From Muricauda sp. SCSIO 65647 (lineage in GTDB: Bacteria; Bacteroidota; Bacteroidia; Flavobacteriales; Flavobacteriaceae), in assembly GCF_021534965.1 (NCBI RefSeq), contig NZ_CP091037.1, forward strand, positions 2,272,501-2,336,500: 64,000 nucleotides of DNA, in the 5' to 3' direction. Position numbers and translations under genes: made by a program. Under the pieces are notes generated by a model. That model was not told where the DNA came from and did not search any database. It saw nothing but the letters and a program-made list of their open reading frames with translations. Position 1 is the first letter of the stretch; every line of letters starts with the position of its first letter. This document shows, one piece after another, positions 1-9,680 of this stretch.

Positions 1-1494
1 GAACTGAATACCCACCTCAACCATAAGCTTTCAGATAAATGGAGCACGGGCCTTTACCTTCATGGTAATCAGCGCACCGTAGAGGTTGATATGAATGACG
101 ACGGATTTTTGGATGTACCGCTCTCAAATCAGATCAATGTACAGAATCGATGGCAATACCAAAATGTTGAAAAGGGATGGGTGAGCTTTTTGAACGTACG
201 CTTCTTGAACGACGAAAAACAAGTGGGCCAAGAGAATTTCGATCCTGGTACAGATAGGTTCACTACGAATTCTTGGGGTAGCGAAATCAACACCAAGCGT
301 TTTGATTCATCGATGAAACTGGGCTATGTATTTCCAGAATTACCCTTTCAGAGCTTTGGCTTTCAAGCGTCTTACAGTAATCATAGACAAGATTCGTACT
401 ATGGTTTCAATGTGTATGATATTGACCATGAGAGCCTGTATTCGAACTTGATTTTCAACTCTATCATCAACAACACCAAGCATAAGTTCAAAGCCGGACT
501 TAATCTGACGTATGATGGGTATGATGAAGTGGTCAACGAGAATAATTTCTCACGGGTCGATAAATCTGCAGGTGCTTTTTTTGAATATAACTACGATGAT
601 CTAGAAAGGGTGAATTTGACCGCTGGTCTTCGTTTTGATACCCATAACCGCTTGGGCAATTTCTTTACCCCGAGGTTTCACATACGCTATACCCCTTGGG
701 AACGGGGAAGCCTGAGAGGGTCTTTCGGCCTTGGCAGAAGGGCGGCGAATATTTTTGCCGAGAATCAGCAGCTGTTTGCCTCTTCAAGGGCCATTCAGCT
801 TTTTGGCAATGGGGGCAACATCTATGGTTTTGATGCCGAGAAAGCAATGAACTTTGGTGTAAGCTTTTTACAGGGTTTTACGCTCTTTGAAAGGCTTGGC
901 AATTTTTCAGTGGATTTTTACCGAACCGATTTTGAGAATCAGGTAGTCGTCGACTGGGAGAATTCGAGGGAAATAGCTTTCTATAACCTCGAAGGGGAAA
1001 GTTATGCCAATAGCCTTCAAATAGAACTGAATTACGAATTGCTTCCGAAGCTAGAGCTGCGAACAGCGTACAAATACTATGATGTAAAAACCGATTATCA
1101 AACCGGCTTGCTGCAAAGGCCCTTACAGGCCCAGAACCGATATTTTGCGAATTTGGGATACAACACCGAGGTCAAGGAAAATGGCGCTCAATGGCGTTTT
1201 GATTATACGTTGCATACTTTGGGCCGACAGCGGTTGCCAAATACCGCATCAAATGCTGTTGAATTTCAACTTGGAGATTTTGCCGATGGGTATAGCTTGA
1301 TGAATGCCCAAGTGACCAAGGTCTTTTCAAAAAAGTTTGAAGTATATCTCGGGGGTGAGAATTTGACTAATTTTAGACAAGGAAATCCTGTTTTGGGCGC
1401 AGAAGACCCTTTTGGCCCTAATTTTGATACTACCATTGTATTTGCACCTATTTTGGGTCGAATGGTCTATGCAGGATTTAGATTTAAATCGTGA
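1..1494 (+). CDS. TonB-dependent outer-membrane receptor, C-terminal part (5' truncated by window)
   Basis: The reading frame is open from base 1, so the start and the plug domain lie outside the window; about 497 residues of the beta-barrel are visible. Alternating aromatic and polar strands, short periplasmic turns and a C-terminal strand ending MVYAGFRFKS are typical of TonB-dependent receptors. The barrel would take up a ligand across the outer membrane using ExbBD/TonB energy. The next gene starts 18 bases after the stop and encodes a secreted heavy-metal-associated protein, followed by a second HMA protein, which suggests metal or metallophore uptake, possibly copper. That substrate is an inference from neighbours; the visible barrel itself does not reveal it. 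Confidence 0.85.
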   Translation, partial: ELNTHLNHKLSDKWSTGLYLHGNQRTVEVDMNDDGFLDVPLSNQINVQNRWQYQNVEKGWVSFLNVRFLNDEKQVGQENFDPGTDRFTTNSWGSEINTKRFDSSMKLGYVFPELPFQSFGFQASYSNHRQDSYYGFNVYDIDHESLYSNLIFNSIINNTKHKFKAGLNLTYDGYDEVVNENNFSRVDKSAGAFFEYNYDDLERVNLTAGLRFDTHNRLGNFFTPRFHIRYTPWERGSLRGSFGLGRRAANIFAENQQLFASSRAIQLFGNGGNIYGFDAEKAMNFGVSFLQGFTLFERLGNFSVDFYRTDFENQVVVDWENSREIAFYNLEGESYANSLQIELNYELLPKLELRTAYKYYDVKTDYQTGLLQRPLQAQNRYFANLGYNTEVKENGAQWRFDYTLHTLGRQRLPNTASNAVEFQLGDFADGYSLMNAQVTKVFSKKFEVYLGGENLTNFRQGNPVLGAEDPFGPNFDTTIVFAPILGRMVYAGFRFKS

Positions 1495-1512
1495 AATTAA
1501 AAATTATCTGAC

Positions 1513-1872
1513 ATGAAAAATAGTATACTGATTTTGACCTTTTTAGCTGTTTCCTTTGCGGGATATGCGCAAGAAAAGAACAAGAAAATGGCCTTTGAGG
1601 TCGATGGCAAGTGTGACATGTGCAAAAATCGAATCGAGAAGGCCGCTTTAGGTGTCGACGGGGTGAAATATGCAGTTTGGGATATTCCCACCCATCAACT
1701 TTCTTTGGTGGTCGATGAACGAAAGACCAATGCCATGGAAATCAAGTCGGCATTGGTAGCGGTCGGCCATGACACCAAAGAATTGAAGGCCACCCAAGAG
1801 GCGTATGATAATATTCATCCATGCTGTAGATATCGTGAAAACAGTACTGATGATAGTGGCAAGCACCGGTGA
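1513..1872 (+). CDS. Exported heavy-metal-associated (HMA) domain protein
   Basis: A 119-residue protein with an N-terminal signal peptide ending near YAQ, followed by one ferredoxin-like HMA domain. The metal-binding loop reads GKCDMCKNRIE, which supplies the CxxC pair used by copper chaperones and copper ATPase N-terminal domains. A further Cys pair (HPCCRYRE) lies near the C-terminus and could add ligands. The protein is predicted to act in the periplasm, handing metal between the preceding TonB receptor and the following HMA membrane protein. The stop codon overlaps the start of the next gene by one base (TGATG), so translation is probably coupled. Metal identity is inferred; family membership is clear. 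Confidence 0.85.
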   Translation: MKNSILILTFLAVSFAGYAQEKNKKMAFEVDGKCDMCKNRIEKAALGVDGVKYAVWDIPTHQLSLVVDERKTNAMEIKSALVAVGHDTKELKATQEAYDNIHPCCRYRENSTDDSGKHR

Positions 1873-2585
1873 TGAGACATGTCTATTCGGTTAAGGGAAT
1901 GACCTGTGAAGGCTGTGCCTCATCTGTAAAAGAGAAGCTTTCAAAAGTAGATGGGGTGCTATCGGTTGAGGTTGATTTAGAGAAGGCAGAGGCCGAAATC
2001 ACCATGCACGACCATGTGCCGATCCAGAAACTGAAGCATGCCCTTATTGAAAAATATACACTTGATGAAAAGGAAGATCACCATGTTGAGATGCCCTTGC
2101 CACAAAAAAAGTCAAAGTTAAGGCAGCTTCAACCACTATTCTTGATTTTTGCTTACCTGTTTGTGGCTTCTTTCTTGTTGAACTATAAAGAGTGGAACAT
2201 TGGGGAGGCGATGCTCGACTTCATGGGGTTGTTCTATATTGTTTTTAGTTTCTTCAAGTTTTTGGATTTAAAGGGATTTCCAGAGAGTTTTAGAATGTAT
2301 GACCCCTTGGCGAAAGCGATTCCGGCATACGGTTGGGCTTATCCGTTCTTGGAACTGGCACTTGGACTTATGTTTTTGATGCGATACAATATTGAGGTGG
2401 CACTGATCGCCACGATCGTACTTTTGGGCATTACCACTTATGGTGTCTCCAAAGCCTTGCTCGATAAAAAAAGCATACGTTGTGCCTGTTTGGGCACAGC
2501 CCTCAACCTGCCCATGACCGAGGCGACCTTTATTGAAAATGCCATTATGTTGGTTATGGCGGTTTCTATGTTGGCCATGTTTTGA
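1872..2585 (+). CDS. HMA domain fused to MauE/DoxX-like membrane protein
   Basis: The first 70 residues form a second HMA domain with the canonical GMTCEGCASSVK metal loop. An acidic and histidine-rich linker (DEKEDHHVE) follows, then about four hydrophobic helices of MauE/DoxX type, with a CAC pair in the loop IRCACLGT before the last helix. The architecture suggests a membrane protein that receives metal from the N-terminal domain or uses the cysteines for redox. ATG at 1872 is preferred because it overlaps the previous stop by one base; a GTG directly in front (1869) is the alternative. A strong convergent terminator follows. Exact role in metal transport or metal-linked redox is not known. 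Confidence 0.75.
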   Translation: MRHVYSVKGMTCEGCASSVKEKLSKVDGVLSVEVDLEKAEAEITMHDHVPIQKLKHALIEKYTLDEKEDHHVEMPLPQKKSKLRQLQPLFLIFAYLFVASFLLNYKEWNIGEAMLDFMGLFYIVFSFFKFLDLKGFPESFRMYDPLAKAIPAYGWAYPFLELALGLMFLMRYNIEVALIATIVLLGITTYGVSKALLDKKSIRCACLGTALNLPMTEATFIENAIMLVMAVSMLAMF

Positions 2586-2618
2586 GGAAAAAAGGGTTCC
2601 CAGCAGGTTCAATAAAAA

Positions 2619-2650
2619 AATCCCATTTCTAGAACTCTAGAAATGGGATT
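2619..2650 (-). terminator. Intrinsic terminator of groESL
   Basis: A perfect 15-bp inverted repeat (AATCCCATTTCTAGA / TCTAGAAATGGGATT) with only two bases between the arms lies between convergent genes. On the minus strand the stem is followed by seven T residues, the form of a Rho-independent terminator for groEL. On the plus strand the stem may also stop the HMA transcript, although the T-run there is poor. Confidence 0.85.
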
Positions 2651-2705
2651 CAATTATTTGGTCAATGCACGAACAAGCTTAATCAAAGCTTGATCGTGTT
2701 GTAAA

Positions 2706-4340
<1,635 letters not shown>

Positions 4341-4358
4341 CTATAGTTGATTTTCTGG

Positions 4359-4637
4359 TTATACAATTGCTAAAATGTCACTTTCGCGCATCATGAGATA
4401 ATCGACGCCGTCAAGTTTCAATTCCGTCCCGGAGTATTTGCCATAGAGTACGGTATCTCCGTTTTTTACGGTCATTTTTTCATCTTTGGTGCCAGGGCCC
4501 ACGGCAATCACCTTTCCTTTTTGGGGTTTTTCTTTGGCAGTGTCGGGAATGATGATACCCGAAGCAGTCTTGGTCTCGGCGGCCATTGGCTCTATGAGAA
4601 CTCTGTCTGCCAATGGTTTGATGTTAACTTTAGCCAT
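4359..4637 (-). CDS. groES: 10-kDa co-chaperonin GroES
   Basis: A 92-residue protein of normal GroES length, with the N-terminal [11 protein letters not shown] strand, the mobile loop region around [19 protein letters not shown], and the family motif [10 protein letters not shown]. It caps the GroEL chamber. It leads the groES-groEL transcript; a terminator-like hairpin separates it from upstream secG, so it probably has its own promoter, for which a sigma-54-like element is described separately. Confidence 0.98.
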   Translation of the reverse strand: MAKVNIKPLADRVLIEPMAAETKTASGIIIPDTAKEKPQKGKVIAVGPGTKDEKMTVKNGDTVLYGKYSGTELKLDGVDYLMMRESDILAIV

Positions 4638-4683
4638 ATTTCTATTTTTTAGGTATTAGTTTTTAAAAATCTTCATTGTTATT

Positions 4684-4699
4684 GGCAGAAATTGTGCCA
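4684..4699 (-). promoter_or_regulatory. Candidate sigma-54 (-24/-12) promoter of groESL
   Basis: Read on the minus strand, the sequence TGGCAC-AATTT-CTGCC has the GG and GC dinucleotides of the sigma-54 consensus TGGCAC-N5-TTGCA at the correct 10-base separation. The GC lies about 48 bases before the groES start, giving a plausible leader of roughly 35 bases. The -24 half is contained in a perfect palindrome (4692-4707). A sigma-54 activator gene lies four genes upstream. This is pattern matching only; no transcription data are available. Confidence 0.45.
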
Positions 4700-4707
4700 C
4701 GGCACAA
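4692..4707. promoter_or_regulatory. Palindrome overlapping the groES promoter region
   Basis: TTGTGCC-AC-GGCACAA is a perfect 7-bp inverted repeat separated by two bases. It overlaps the candidate -24 element, so a dimeric regulator bound here could block or modulate groESL transcription. It does not resemble the CIRCE element (TTAGCACTC-N9-GAGTGCTAA). Confidence 0.4.
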
Positions 4708-4733
4708 AAACTGACATTCTGTTAAAACTAAAA

Positions 4734-4758
4734 TGCCAGCTTGTCATTTAAGCTGGCA
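4734..4758 (-). terminator. Probable terminator after secG
   Basis: Nine-base arms TGCCAGCTT and AAGCTGGCA enclose a seven-base loop about 27 bases after the secG stop. On the minus strand the stem is followed by the T-rich run TTTTAGTTTTAAC, consistent with an intrinsic terminator that separates secG from groES. Confidence 0.65.
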
Positions 4759-4784
4759 CTTATACTAAAAATTGTCATACTGAA

Positions 4785-5156
4785 CTATTGGATGGTATCC
4801 AATGGATTTGTTCCCGAACCATTGGCCGGTGTCTCTTCAGGTACTTCTTCAGGAACCGTTTCAGGTATAGTGGTCTCAATATCATCACCATCTAAAAGTT
4901 TAGAATCGGCTTGTCCATAGCTTCCCTTAAGGGCTACATTTGAAAGCAGGATCAAAACAATCAGCAGCGTGGCCAAGGTCCATGTGCTTTTATCCAAAAA
5001 ATCACCCGTTTTCTTGACCCCTCCAACAATTTGGCTGCCGCCACCTCCAAAGGAAGAAGAGAGCCCTCCACCTTTCGGATTTTGTACCATGATGACCAAG
5101 ACCAGTAAAAGGCAGACCAATATGATCAATACCAAAAATATTGTAAATGTGCCCAT
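4785..5156 (-). CDS. secG: Preprotein translocase subunit SecG
   Basis: The protein has the SecG pattern of two membrane helices: MGTFTIFLVLIILVCLLLVL at the N-terminus, then the family hallmark VIMVQNPKGGGLSS, a Gly-rich loop, and a second helix around TLATLLIVLILLSNVAL, ending in an acidic tail typical of Bacteroidota SecG. It supports SecYE in protein export. The start at 5156 is chosen because SecG proteins begin just before helix one and because it leaves a four-base gap after the preceding stop; an upstream ATG at 5180 would add eight residues and overlap the upstream gene. Confidence 0.93.
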   Translation of the reverse strand: MGTFTIFLVLIILVCLLLVLVIMVQNPKGGGLSSSFGGGGSQIVGGVKKTGDFLDKSTWTLATLLIVLILLSNVALKGSYGQADSKLLDGDDIETTIPETVPEEVPEETPANGSGTNPLDTIQ

Positions 5157-5160
5157 AACA

Positions 5161-6036
5161 CTATTCTTTGTTTTCTTCACGCAGTCTTTTCACTGCTCGA
5201 ATTCGGTCTGCAAAGAAACCACTTTTTTCCGGATATTTCAAACTCAAGATATTGTAGGCCTGAATGGCCTTTTTGTACTTTTTCTGCTCTAAATAAACCT
5301 TGGCCAAAGTCTCGGTCATCAACTCGTTTTTATCTAGCTTGACCGAATCTTTGATATCGATTTTGGATGCCTCGGATTCTTTGGGAACAATCTTGGGGTT
5401 TGATTCGATAAACTTATCAAGAAGTTCAAACTTTTTCTTTCTTTCAGATGCTTCAGCAACTTGTTCCCGTCTAATCGGCTTTTGGGAAGCCAATTGCAGC
5501 CACTCCATAAAAGAATGCTTTTCGCCTTTGGTAAAAGACAACGGTTTTCCCATGTCAAGTTGGCCGCCATCGCTATCTGGAACCTCTTCAGAATTTTCTT
5601 TTTGTTCTGCGGTCTTGAACAGGGCCGGATTCAATATCTGCTCTGCATCTTTTACATTTTGTGGCAAAGGAGCCTCTTGTGTTTCAGGAACCAATGTTTC
5701 AATCTGAGGATTGGGCTCTACTTCTTCTGCCGTTACTTCGCTGTCATTGATATCGGCAGTTCTGCCCACGAGCGTATCGGCAATCTGATGTTGCAAAAAG
5801 TCATTGCTGGTTATATAATCGAACAATACCTCCCTATCAGCTGTTTGTGCAGCTGTAAATTTTAGGGCATTGTTGTACTTATAGCTTTTTAATTGGTTCA
5901 AACCCTTCAAATGCAGGGCGCGTGCAGCTTGAAAATAAGGGTATTCATCCAAGATTTCTTCAAGCTCCCGGGTTTGTCTGGGCGATAAGATTGTTCCTGA
6001 TTTTTGAAGGAGCTCTATGAAGTCTTGTACGTTCAT
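5161..6036 (-). CDS. TPR-containing protein of unknown function between lptE and secG
   Basis: A 291-residue predicted cytoplasmic protein without a signal peptide. The N-terminal third (FIELLQKSG, DEYPYFQAARALHLKGL, KYNNALKFTA) looks like helical repeats; the middle is acidic and low complexity; the C-terminal 50 residues contain one clear TPR-like unit, LAKVYLEQKKYKKAIQAYNIL. The start at 6036 fits an operon with four bases after the lptE stop; the longer frame from 6111 would overlap lptE. Flavobacterial genomes commonly carry such a gene between lptE and secG, but no function is established. A role in envelope assembly or a scaffold is a guess from context. Confidence 0.8.
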   Translation of the reverse strand: MNVQDFIELLQKSGTILSPRQTRELEEILDEYPYFQAARALHLKGLNQLKSYKYNNALKFTAAQTADREVLFDYITSNDFLQHQIADTLVGRTADINDSEVTAEEVEPNPQIETLVPETQEAPLPQNVKDAEQILNPALFKTAEQKENSEEVPDSDGGQLDMGKPLSFTKGEKHSFMEWLQLASQKPIRREQVAEASERKKKFELLDKFIESNPKIVPKESEASKIDIKDSVKLDKNELMTETLAKVYLEQKKYKKAIQAYNILSLKYPEKSGFFADRIRAVKRLREENKE

Positions 6037-6040
6037 GGAT

Positions 6041-6559
6041 TTACCAATCGGCCAATGAGGCATTAAAAATATCTTGGGTGATTCGCTCGAAAAGCACTTC
6101 GTGAGCCTCACTTTTTACCGATTCCAACAATTGGGAGGCATCAAAATCATAGAAAAACGAAAATCGTCTATCGAAATCGGAATCTTCTTTGGTCTTGTTG
6201 TAGAACCGTACCTGAACGGTCATGGTCAGTCGGTTTTGTGCGGCGGTCTGGTTGGCTGTGGCCGTCATCGGCGCAACTCGATATTCGACGATTTCACCTT
6301 CATATAACAGGTCGCCGTTGCTGTTGGTCAGTGTCAAACTGGTCAAATTGGCGATCAAATCTTGCAAGGCGATGGTGAAATCACGATCTAATTGGGGCTC
6401 AAAGGTCGAGCCTGGGTTTTGATCGGCAAGGTTTTGAAAAAAATTGACTTGAAAACTTTCTGCGGTTCCCGTACTGGCACCTGAAAAATTGTAAGCTCCA
6501 CATCCGTTCAAAGCCAAGCCTATGAACAGTATTGCGATTATCGTTATTCTTCTTTTCAT
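6041..6559 (-). CDS. lptE: LPS assembly lipoprotein LptE
   Basis: A 172-residue lipoprotein: signal peptide ending LALNGC with the lipidated Cys at residue 20, followed by the LptE-like fold pattern of Bacteroidota (GAYNFSG, then DRDFTIALQDLI, LLYEGEIVEYRVAP and a C-terminal helix HEVLFERITQDIFN). LptE plugs the LptD barrel and helps insert lipopolysaccharide into the outer leaflet. It lies in the conserved block with a sigma-54 activator upstream and a TPR gene and secG downstream. A block of nine 7-bp tandem repeats sits immediately in front of its A-rich ribosome-binding region (GGAAATAAAAGAAAATG), which may influence its expression. Confidence 0.9.
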   Translation of the reverse strand: MKRRITIIAILFIGLALNGCGAYNFSGASTGTAESFQVNFFQNLADQNPGSTFEPQLDRDFTIALQDLIANLTSLTLTNSNGDLLYEGEIVEYRVAPMTATANQTAAQNRLTMTVQVRFYNKTKEDSDFDRRFSFFYDFDASQLLESVKSEAHEVLFERITQDIFNASLADW

Positions 6560-6572
6560 TTTCTTTTATTTC

Positions 6573-6635
6573 CTAACACCTAACACCTAACACCTAACAC
6601 CTAACACCTAACACCTAACACCTAACACCTAACAC
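6573..6635. repeat. Nine perfect tandem copies of CTAACAC (GTGTTAG on minus strand)
   Basis: Sixty-three bases consist of nine exact 7-bp units with no mismatch. The block starts directly after the TAG stop of the sigma-54 activator gene on the minus strand and ends 13 bases before the lptE start codon. The phase is such that a further CTA (6636-6638) is the activator's own stop. Copy number of such a perfect short repeat is expected to vary by slipped-strand mispairing. Confidence 0.97.
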
Positions 6636-7919
6636 CTATAAATCATACTGCTTTATTTTTCGGTATAGTGTGCGTTCTGAAATGCCCAATTCGGCCGCTG
6701 CGGCTTTTCGCTTACCATTGTTGCGTTCGAGCGATTTTTTGATAAGTTCGATTTCCTTTTCTTGTAAAGATAGTGTTTCTTCCTCTTCGATTTCTTCGGC
6801 AAATGAATAGCGATCTTCTTGCTGGGCAGGTGCTGTCGTAGGTATTGAACTGGTATTTTGCTCTACCGGTTCTGGGAGGTGCAACACTTCGGCGGCATGG
6901 CTGTCATCACTTGAAACATCAGCCTGTTTTCCACCATAGATTTTACGGATCAGTCCTTCGTTTTCTTCCTGTACCTTTTGGCCATCATCGTTCTTGAGCA
7001 GTTCAAGGGTCAATTTTTTAAGGTCGTTCAGGTCGCTTTTCATATCAAAGAGCACTTTGTACAGAATTTCGCGCTCGTTGCTGAAGTCGCCTTCCCTTTT
7101 CCCAGACTTTACTACAGCAGGTAGGTTGGAAGCATTCGCATTTGGCAGGTAAGTGCTCAATGTTGCGGCAGAAACGATGCGTTTTTCTTCCAATACCGAG
7201 ATCTGCTCGGCAATGTTCCGCAGTTGGCGAATGTTGCCCGGCCAGCGATAATTGAGCAAAAGTTGTATGGCATCATTTTCTAGCCTAATGGTGGGCATTT
7301 TATATTTCTGACCAAAATCGGAAGCAAATTTCCTGAACAATAAATGAATGTCTTCGCGACGGTCACGGAGTGGGGGCAGATTGATTTCAATAGTGCTCAA
7401 ACGGTAATACAGGTCTTCCCTGAACTTTCCTCTTTTGATGGCTTCAAACATATCGATGTTGGTAGCTGCCACGATACGCACATTGGTTTTTTGTACCTGT
7501 GAAGACCCCACTTTTAAAAACTCGCCATTTTCCAAGACCCGCAAAAGCCGTACCTGTGTGGTCAATGGAAGTTCACCGACCTCATCCAAAAAAATGGTGC
7601 CGCCATCGGCAACTTCAAAATAGCCTCTTCTGGTCTGGGTGGCCCCTGTAAAGGCACCTTTTTCGTGGCCGAAGAGTTCACTGTCGATAGTGCCCTCGGG
7701 TATCGCCCCGCAATTCACTGCGATGTATTTGGCGTGCTTACGGTGTGATAGTGAGTGTATGATTTTAGGTATAGCCTCTTTACCGACCCCACTCTCGCCG
7801 GTCACCAAGACAGAAATATCGGTCGGGGCGACTTGAATGGCTTTTTCTAAAGCACGGTTCAGTTTCACATCGTTGCCGATGAGCTCGAACCGTTGTTTTA
7901 TGACTTGTACGTTTTCCAA
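6636..7919 (-). CDS. Sigma-54-dependent transcriptional activator (AAA+ and Fis domains, no sensor domain)
   Basis: A 427-residue bacterial enhancer-binding protein. The AAA+ domain starts almost at the N-terminus: Walker A GESGVGKE (41-48), the sigma-54 contact loop GAFTGA (88-93), Walker B around GGTIFLDEVGE, and an arginine-finger region LYYRLSTIEINLPPLRDR. The C-terminus (about 385-427) is a Fis-type helix-turn-helix, KRKAAAAELGISERTLYRKI. There is no receiver, GAF or PAS domain, so activity must be set by expression level or partner proteins. It would remodel sigma-54 RNA polymerase at -24/-12 promoters. It lies downstream of miaB and upstream of lptE, and a candidate sigma-54 promoter lies before groES in the same block. 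Confidence 0.95.
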   Translation of the reverse strand: MENVQVIKQRFELIGNDVKLNRALEKAIQVAPTDISVLVTGESGVGKEAIPKIIHSLSHRKHAKYIAVNCGAIPEGTIDSELFGHEKGAFTGATQTRRGYFEVADGGTIFLDEVGELPLTTQVRLLRVLENGEFLKVGSSQVQKTNVRIVAATNIDMFEAIKRGKFREDLYYRLSTIEINLPPLRDRREDIHLLFRKFASDFGQKYKMPTIRLENDAIQLLLNYRWPGNIRQLRNIAEQISVLEEKRIVSAATLSTYLPNANASNLPAVVKSGKREGDFSNEREILYKVLFDMKSDLNDLKKLTLELLKNDDGQKVQEENEGLIRKIYGGKQADVSSDDSHAAEVLHLPEPVEQNTSSIPTTAPAQQEDRYSFAEEIEEEETLSLQEKEIELIKKSLERNNGKRKAAAAELGISERTLYRKIKQYDL

Positions 7920-7944
7920 ATTCTTTGTTCAAAATAGCAACTCA

Positions 7945-7998
7945 AAGAAGCCTCGCGACCTGGAAATCCAAATTTCCCAAATTCGTTCGAAATGACGG
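7945..7998. repeat. Possible fragment of a dispersed repeat in the 196-bp miaB-activator gap
   Basis: Minus-strand reading begins GTCATTTCGAACGA and continues through a GGGAAATT segment into TCCAGGTCGCGAGG. This wording resembles the interspersed palindromic repeats common in flavobacterial intergenic DNA, whose ends read GTCATTTCGA and TCGAAATGAC. Only one arm is recognisable. The rest of the gap holds a 7-bp hairpin (8036-8056, GGCAAGT / ACTTGCC) without a T-run. Confidence 0.35.
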
Positions 7999-8115
7999 TT
8001 ACTCAATAATCAAGATTTAGACCTGACCGCCGTCTGGCAAGTTGCTCAGACTTGCCTCTATATCTCAATGTCATTTCCTTACAAATGCCTCGTGAGCTTA
8101 CCCTAAGGTGGTTAA

Positions 8116-9585
8116 CTAATTATTTTCACTTAATTCAACAGCCTCCCCGATCAATGTGGCCGAGGTGCAATTGTTGATTTTCACATTTACGAAATCACCT
8201 ACCTTATAGTTTTCTTTCGGAAAGACCAATACGGTGTTCTGTGAATTTCGCCCCATCCAATGGGCATCTGATTTTTTAGATGTTCCTTCAATCAATACTT
8301 CTTCGATTTTCCCGATATGTTGTTGGGTGCGGTAGAGACCATGCTTTTGTTGCAGGTCGATAATTTCTCGTAAGCGTCTTTTTTTGATTTCGGTGGGGAT
8401 GTCGTCTTCCATCTTTCTTGCGGCCATGGTACCCGGACGCTCAGAGTAGGCGAACATAAATCCAAAGTCGTATTTTACATACTCCATCAATGATAACGTG
8501 TCTTGATGGTCTTCTTCGGTTTCTGTAGGGAAACCGGCGATCATATCTTGGCTTATTGCACAATCGGGAATGATGCTGCGAATATTATCAATAAGTTCAA
8601 AATATTCTTCACGGGTATGCAGACGGTTCATCGCCTTTAAAATGCGGTTACTGCCGCTTTGTACGGGTAAATGAATGTAGTTGCAGATATTCTCGTATTT
8701 GGCCATGGTCTCAATGACATCCAATGTCATGTCTTGCGGATTCGAGGTCGAAAACCGAATTCGCATTTTGGGTTGGGCGAGTGCGACCAGTTGCAAAAGT
8801 TTGGCAAAATTCACCGATGTTGCCTTTTGCATCTCAGTGGCTTTGGCAAAATCTTTTTTTAGGCCACCCCCATACCATAGATAACTATCCACGTTTTGAC
8901 CGAGAAGTGTTATTTCTTTAAAGCCCTTTTTCCAAAGGTCGTTTACTTCTTCTATGATAGATTGTGGGTCACGACTTCGCTCACGACCACGGGTAAAGGG
9001 CACTACACAGAACGTACACATATTGTCACAGCCGCGTGTAATCGATACAAAGGCCGTAACCCCGTTCGAGTTCAACCGTACCGGTGCAACATCACCATAG
9101 GTCTCTTCTTTTGATAAGATGACGTTCACCGCATTGCGGCCCTCATCAACTTCCTGTACTAGATTGGGCAAGTCTTTATAGGCATCGGGCCCAACGACCA
9201 TGTCAACGATCTTTTCCTCCTCTAGAAACTTGCTCTTCAATCGTTCGGCCATGCATCCAAGTACCCCGACCTTCATATTCGGATTTACCTTTTTTACGGC
9301 ATTGAACTTCTCTAATCGTTTGCGGACGGTCTGCTCGGCTTTCTCGCGAATCGAACAGGTGTTTACGAGCACCAAATCGGCCTCGGCCAATTCTTGAGTG
9401 GTATTGAACCCTTCTCTGGCAAGAATGGAGGCCACGATCTCACTGTCTGAGAAATTCATTTGGCAGCCGTAACTCTCGATATAGAGCTTACGATTGTTCC
9501 GCTTATTTTCTTCCAATGTCAAGGTGGTGCCTTGAACACTTTCATCCATTGTTTTCTCGTTTCCTTTGTGGAAATCCATCATCAT
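8116..9585 (-). CDS. miaB: tRNA-2-methylthio-N6-dimethylallyladenosine synthase MiaB
   Basis: A 489-residue methylthiotransferase that adds the methylthio group to i6A37 of tRNAs. The N-terminal UPF0004 domain has its three cluster cysteines in [15 protein letters not shown] and LGCMAE; the radical-SAM CxxxCxxC motif is [17 protein letters not shown]; the C-terminal TRAM domain covers the last 65 residues. Length is slightly above average because of a 30-residue N-terminal extension. Three ATG codons in a row leave the exact start open. A Bacteroidota-type promoter lies just upstream. It is the first gene of the conserved minus-strand block. Confidence 0.97.
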   Translation of the reverse strand: MMMDFHKGNEKTMDESVQGTTLTLEENKRNNRKLYIESYGCQMNFSDSEIVASILAREGFNTTQELAEADLVLVNTCSIREKAEQTVRKRLEKFNAVKKVNPNMKVGVLGCMAERLKSKFLEEEKIVDMVVGPDAYKDLPNLVQEVDEGRNAVNVILSKEETYGDVAPVRLNSNGVTAFVSITRGCDNMCTFCVVPFTRGRERSRDPQSIIEEVNDLWKKGFKEITLLGQNVDSYLWYGGGLKKDFAKATEMQKATSVNFAKLLQLVALAQPKMRIRFSTSNPQDMTLDVIETMAKYENICNYIHLPVQSGSNRILKAMNRLHTREEYFELIDNIRSIIPDCAISQDMIAGFPTETEEDHQDTLSLMEYVKYDFGFMFAYSERPGTMAARKMEDDIPTEIKKRRLREIIDLQQKHGLYRTQQHIGKIEEVLIEGTSKKSDAHWMGRNSQNTVLVFPKENYKVGDFVNVKINNCTSATLIGEAVELSENN

Positions 9586-9599
9586 AGGGTATGAGCTTG

Positions 9600-9631
9600 C
9601 AAAGATAGGGTATCTTATATAACTATGACAA
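9600..9631 (-). promoter_or_regulatory. Bacteroidota-type promoter of miaB
   Basis: On the minus strand a -7 box TATCTTTG (9607 to 9600, exact match to TAnnTTTG) is preceded by TTG (9629-9631) with a 21-base spacer, within the usual 17-23 range for the -33 element. The box ends 14 bases before the first miaB start codon. Confidence 0.6.
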
Positions 9632-9680
9632 TTTGGCAGGAAAATAGGCGGTTAAAAAAATGTCAAAAGAACCACAGGCT

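Noticed and set aside
6573-6635. Heptamer block as a CRISPR array or telomere
   Set aside because: There are no spacers, the unit is only 7 bp, and the block lies inside a chromosomal gene cluster on both sides.
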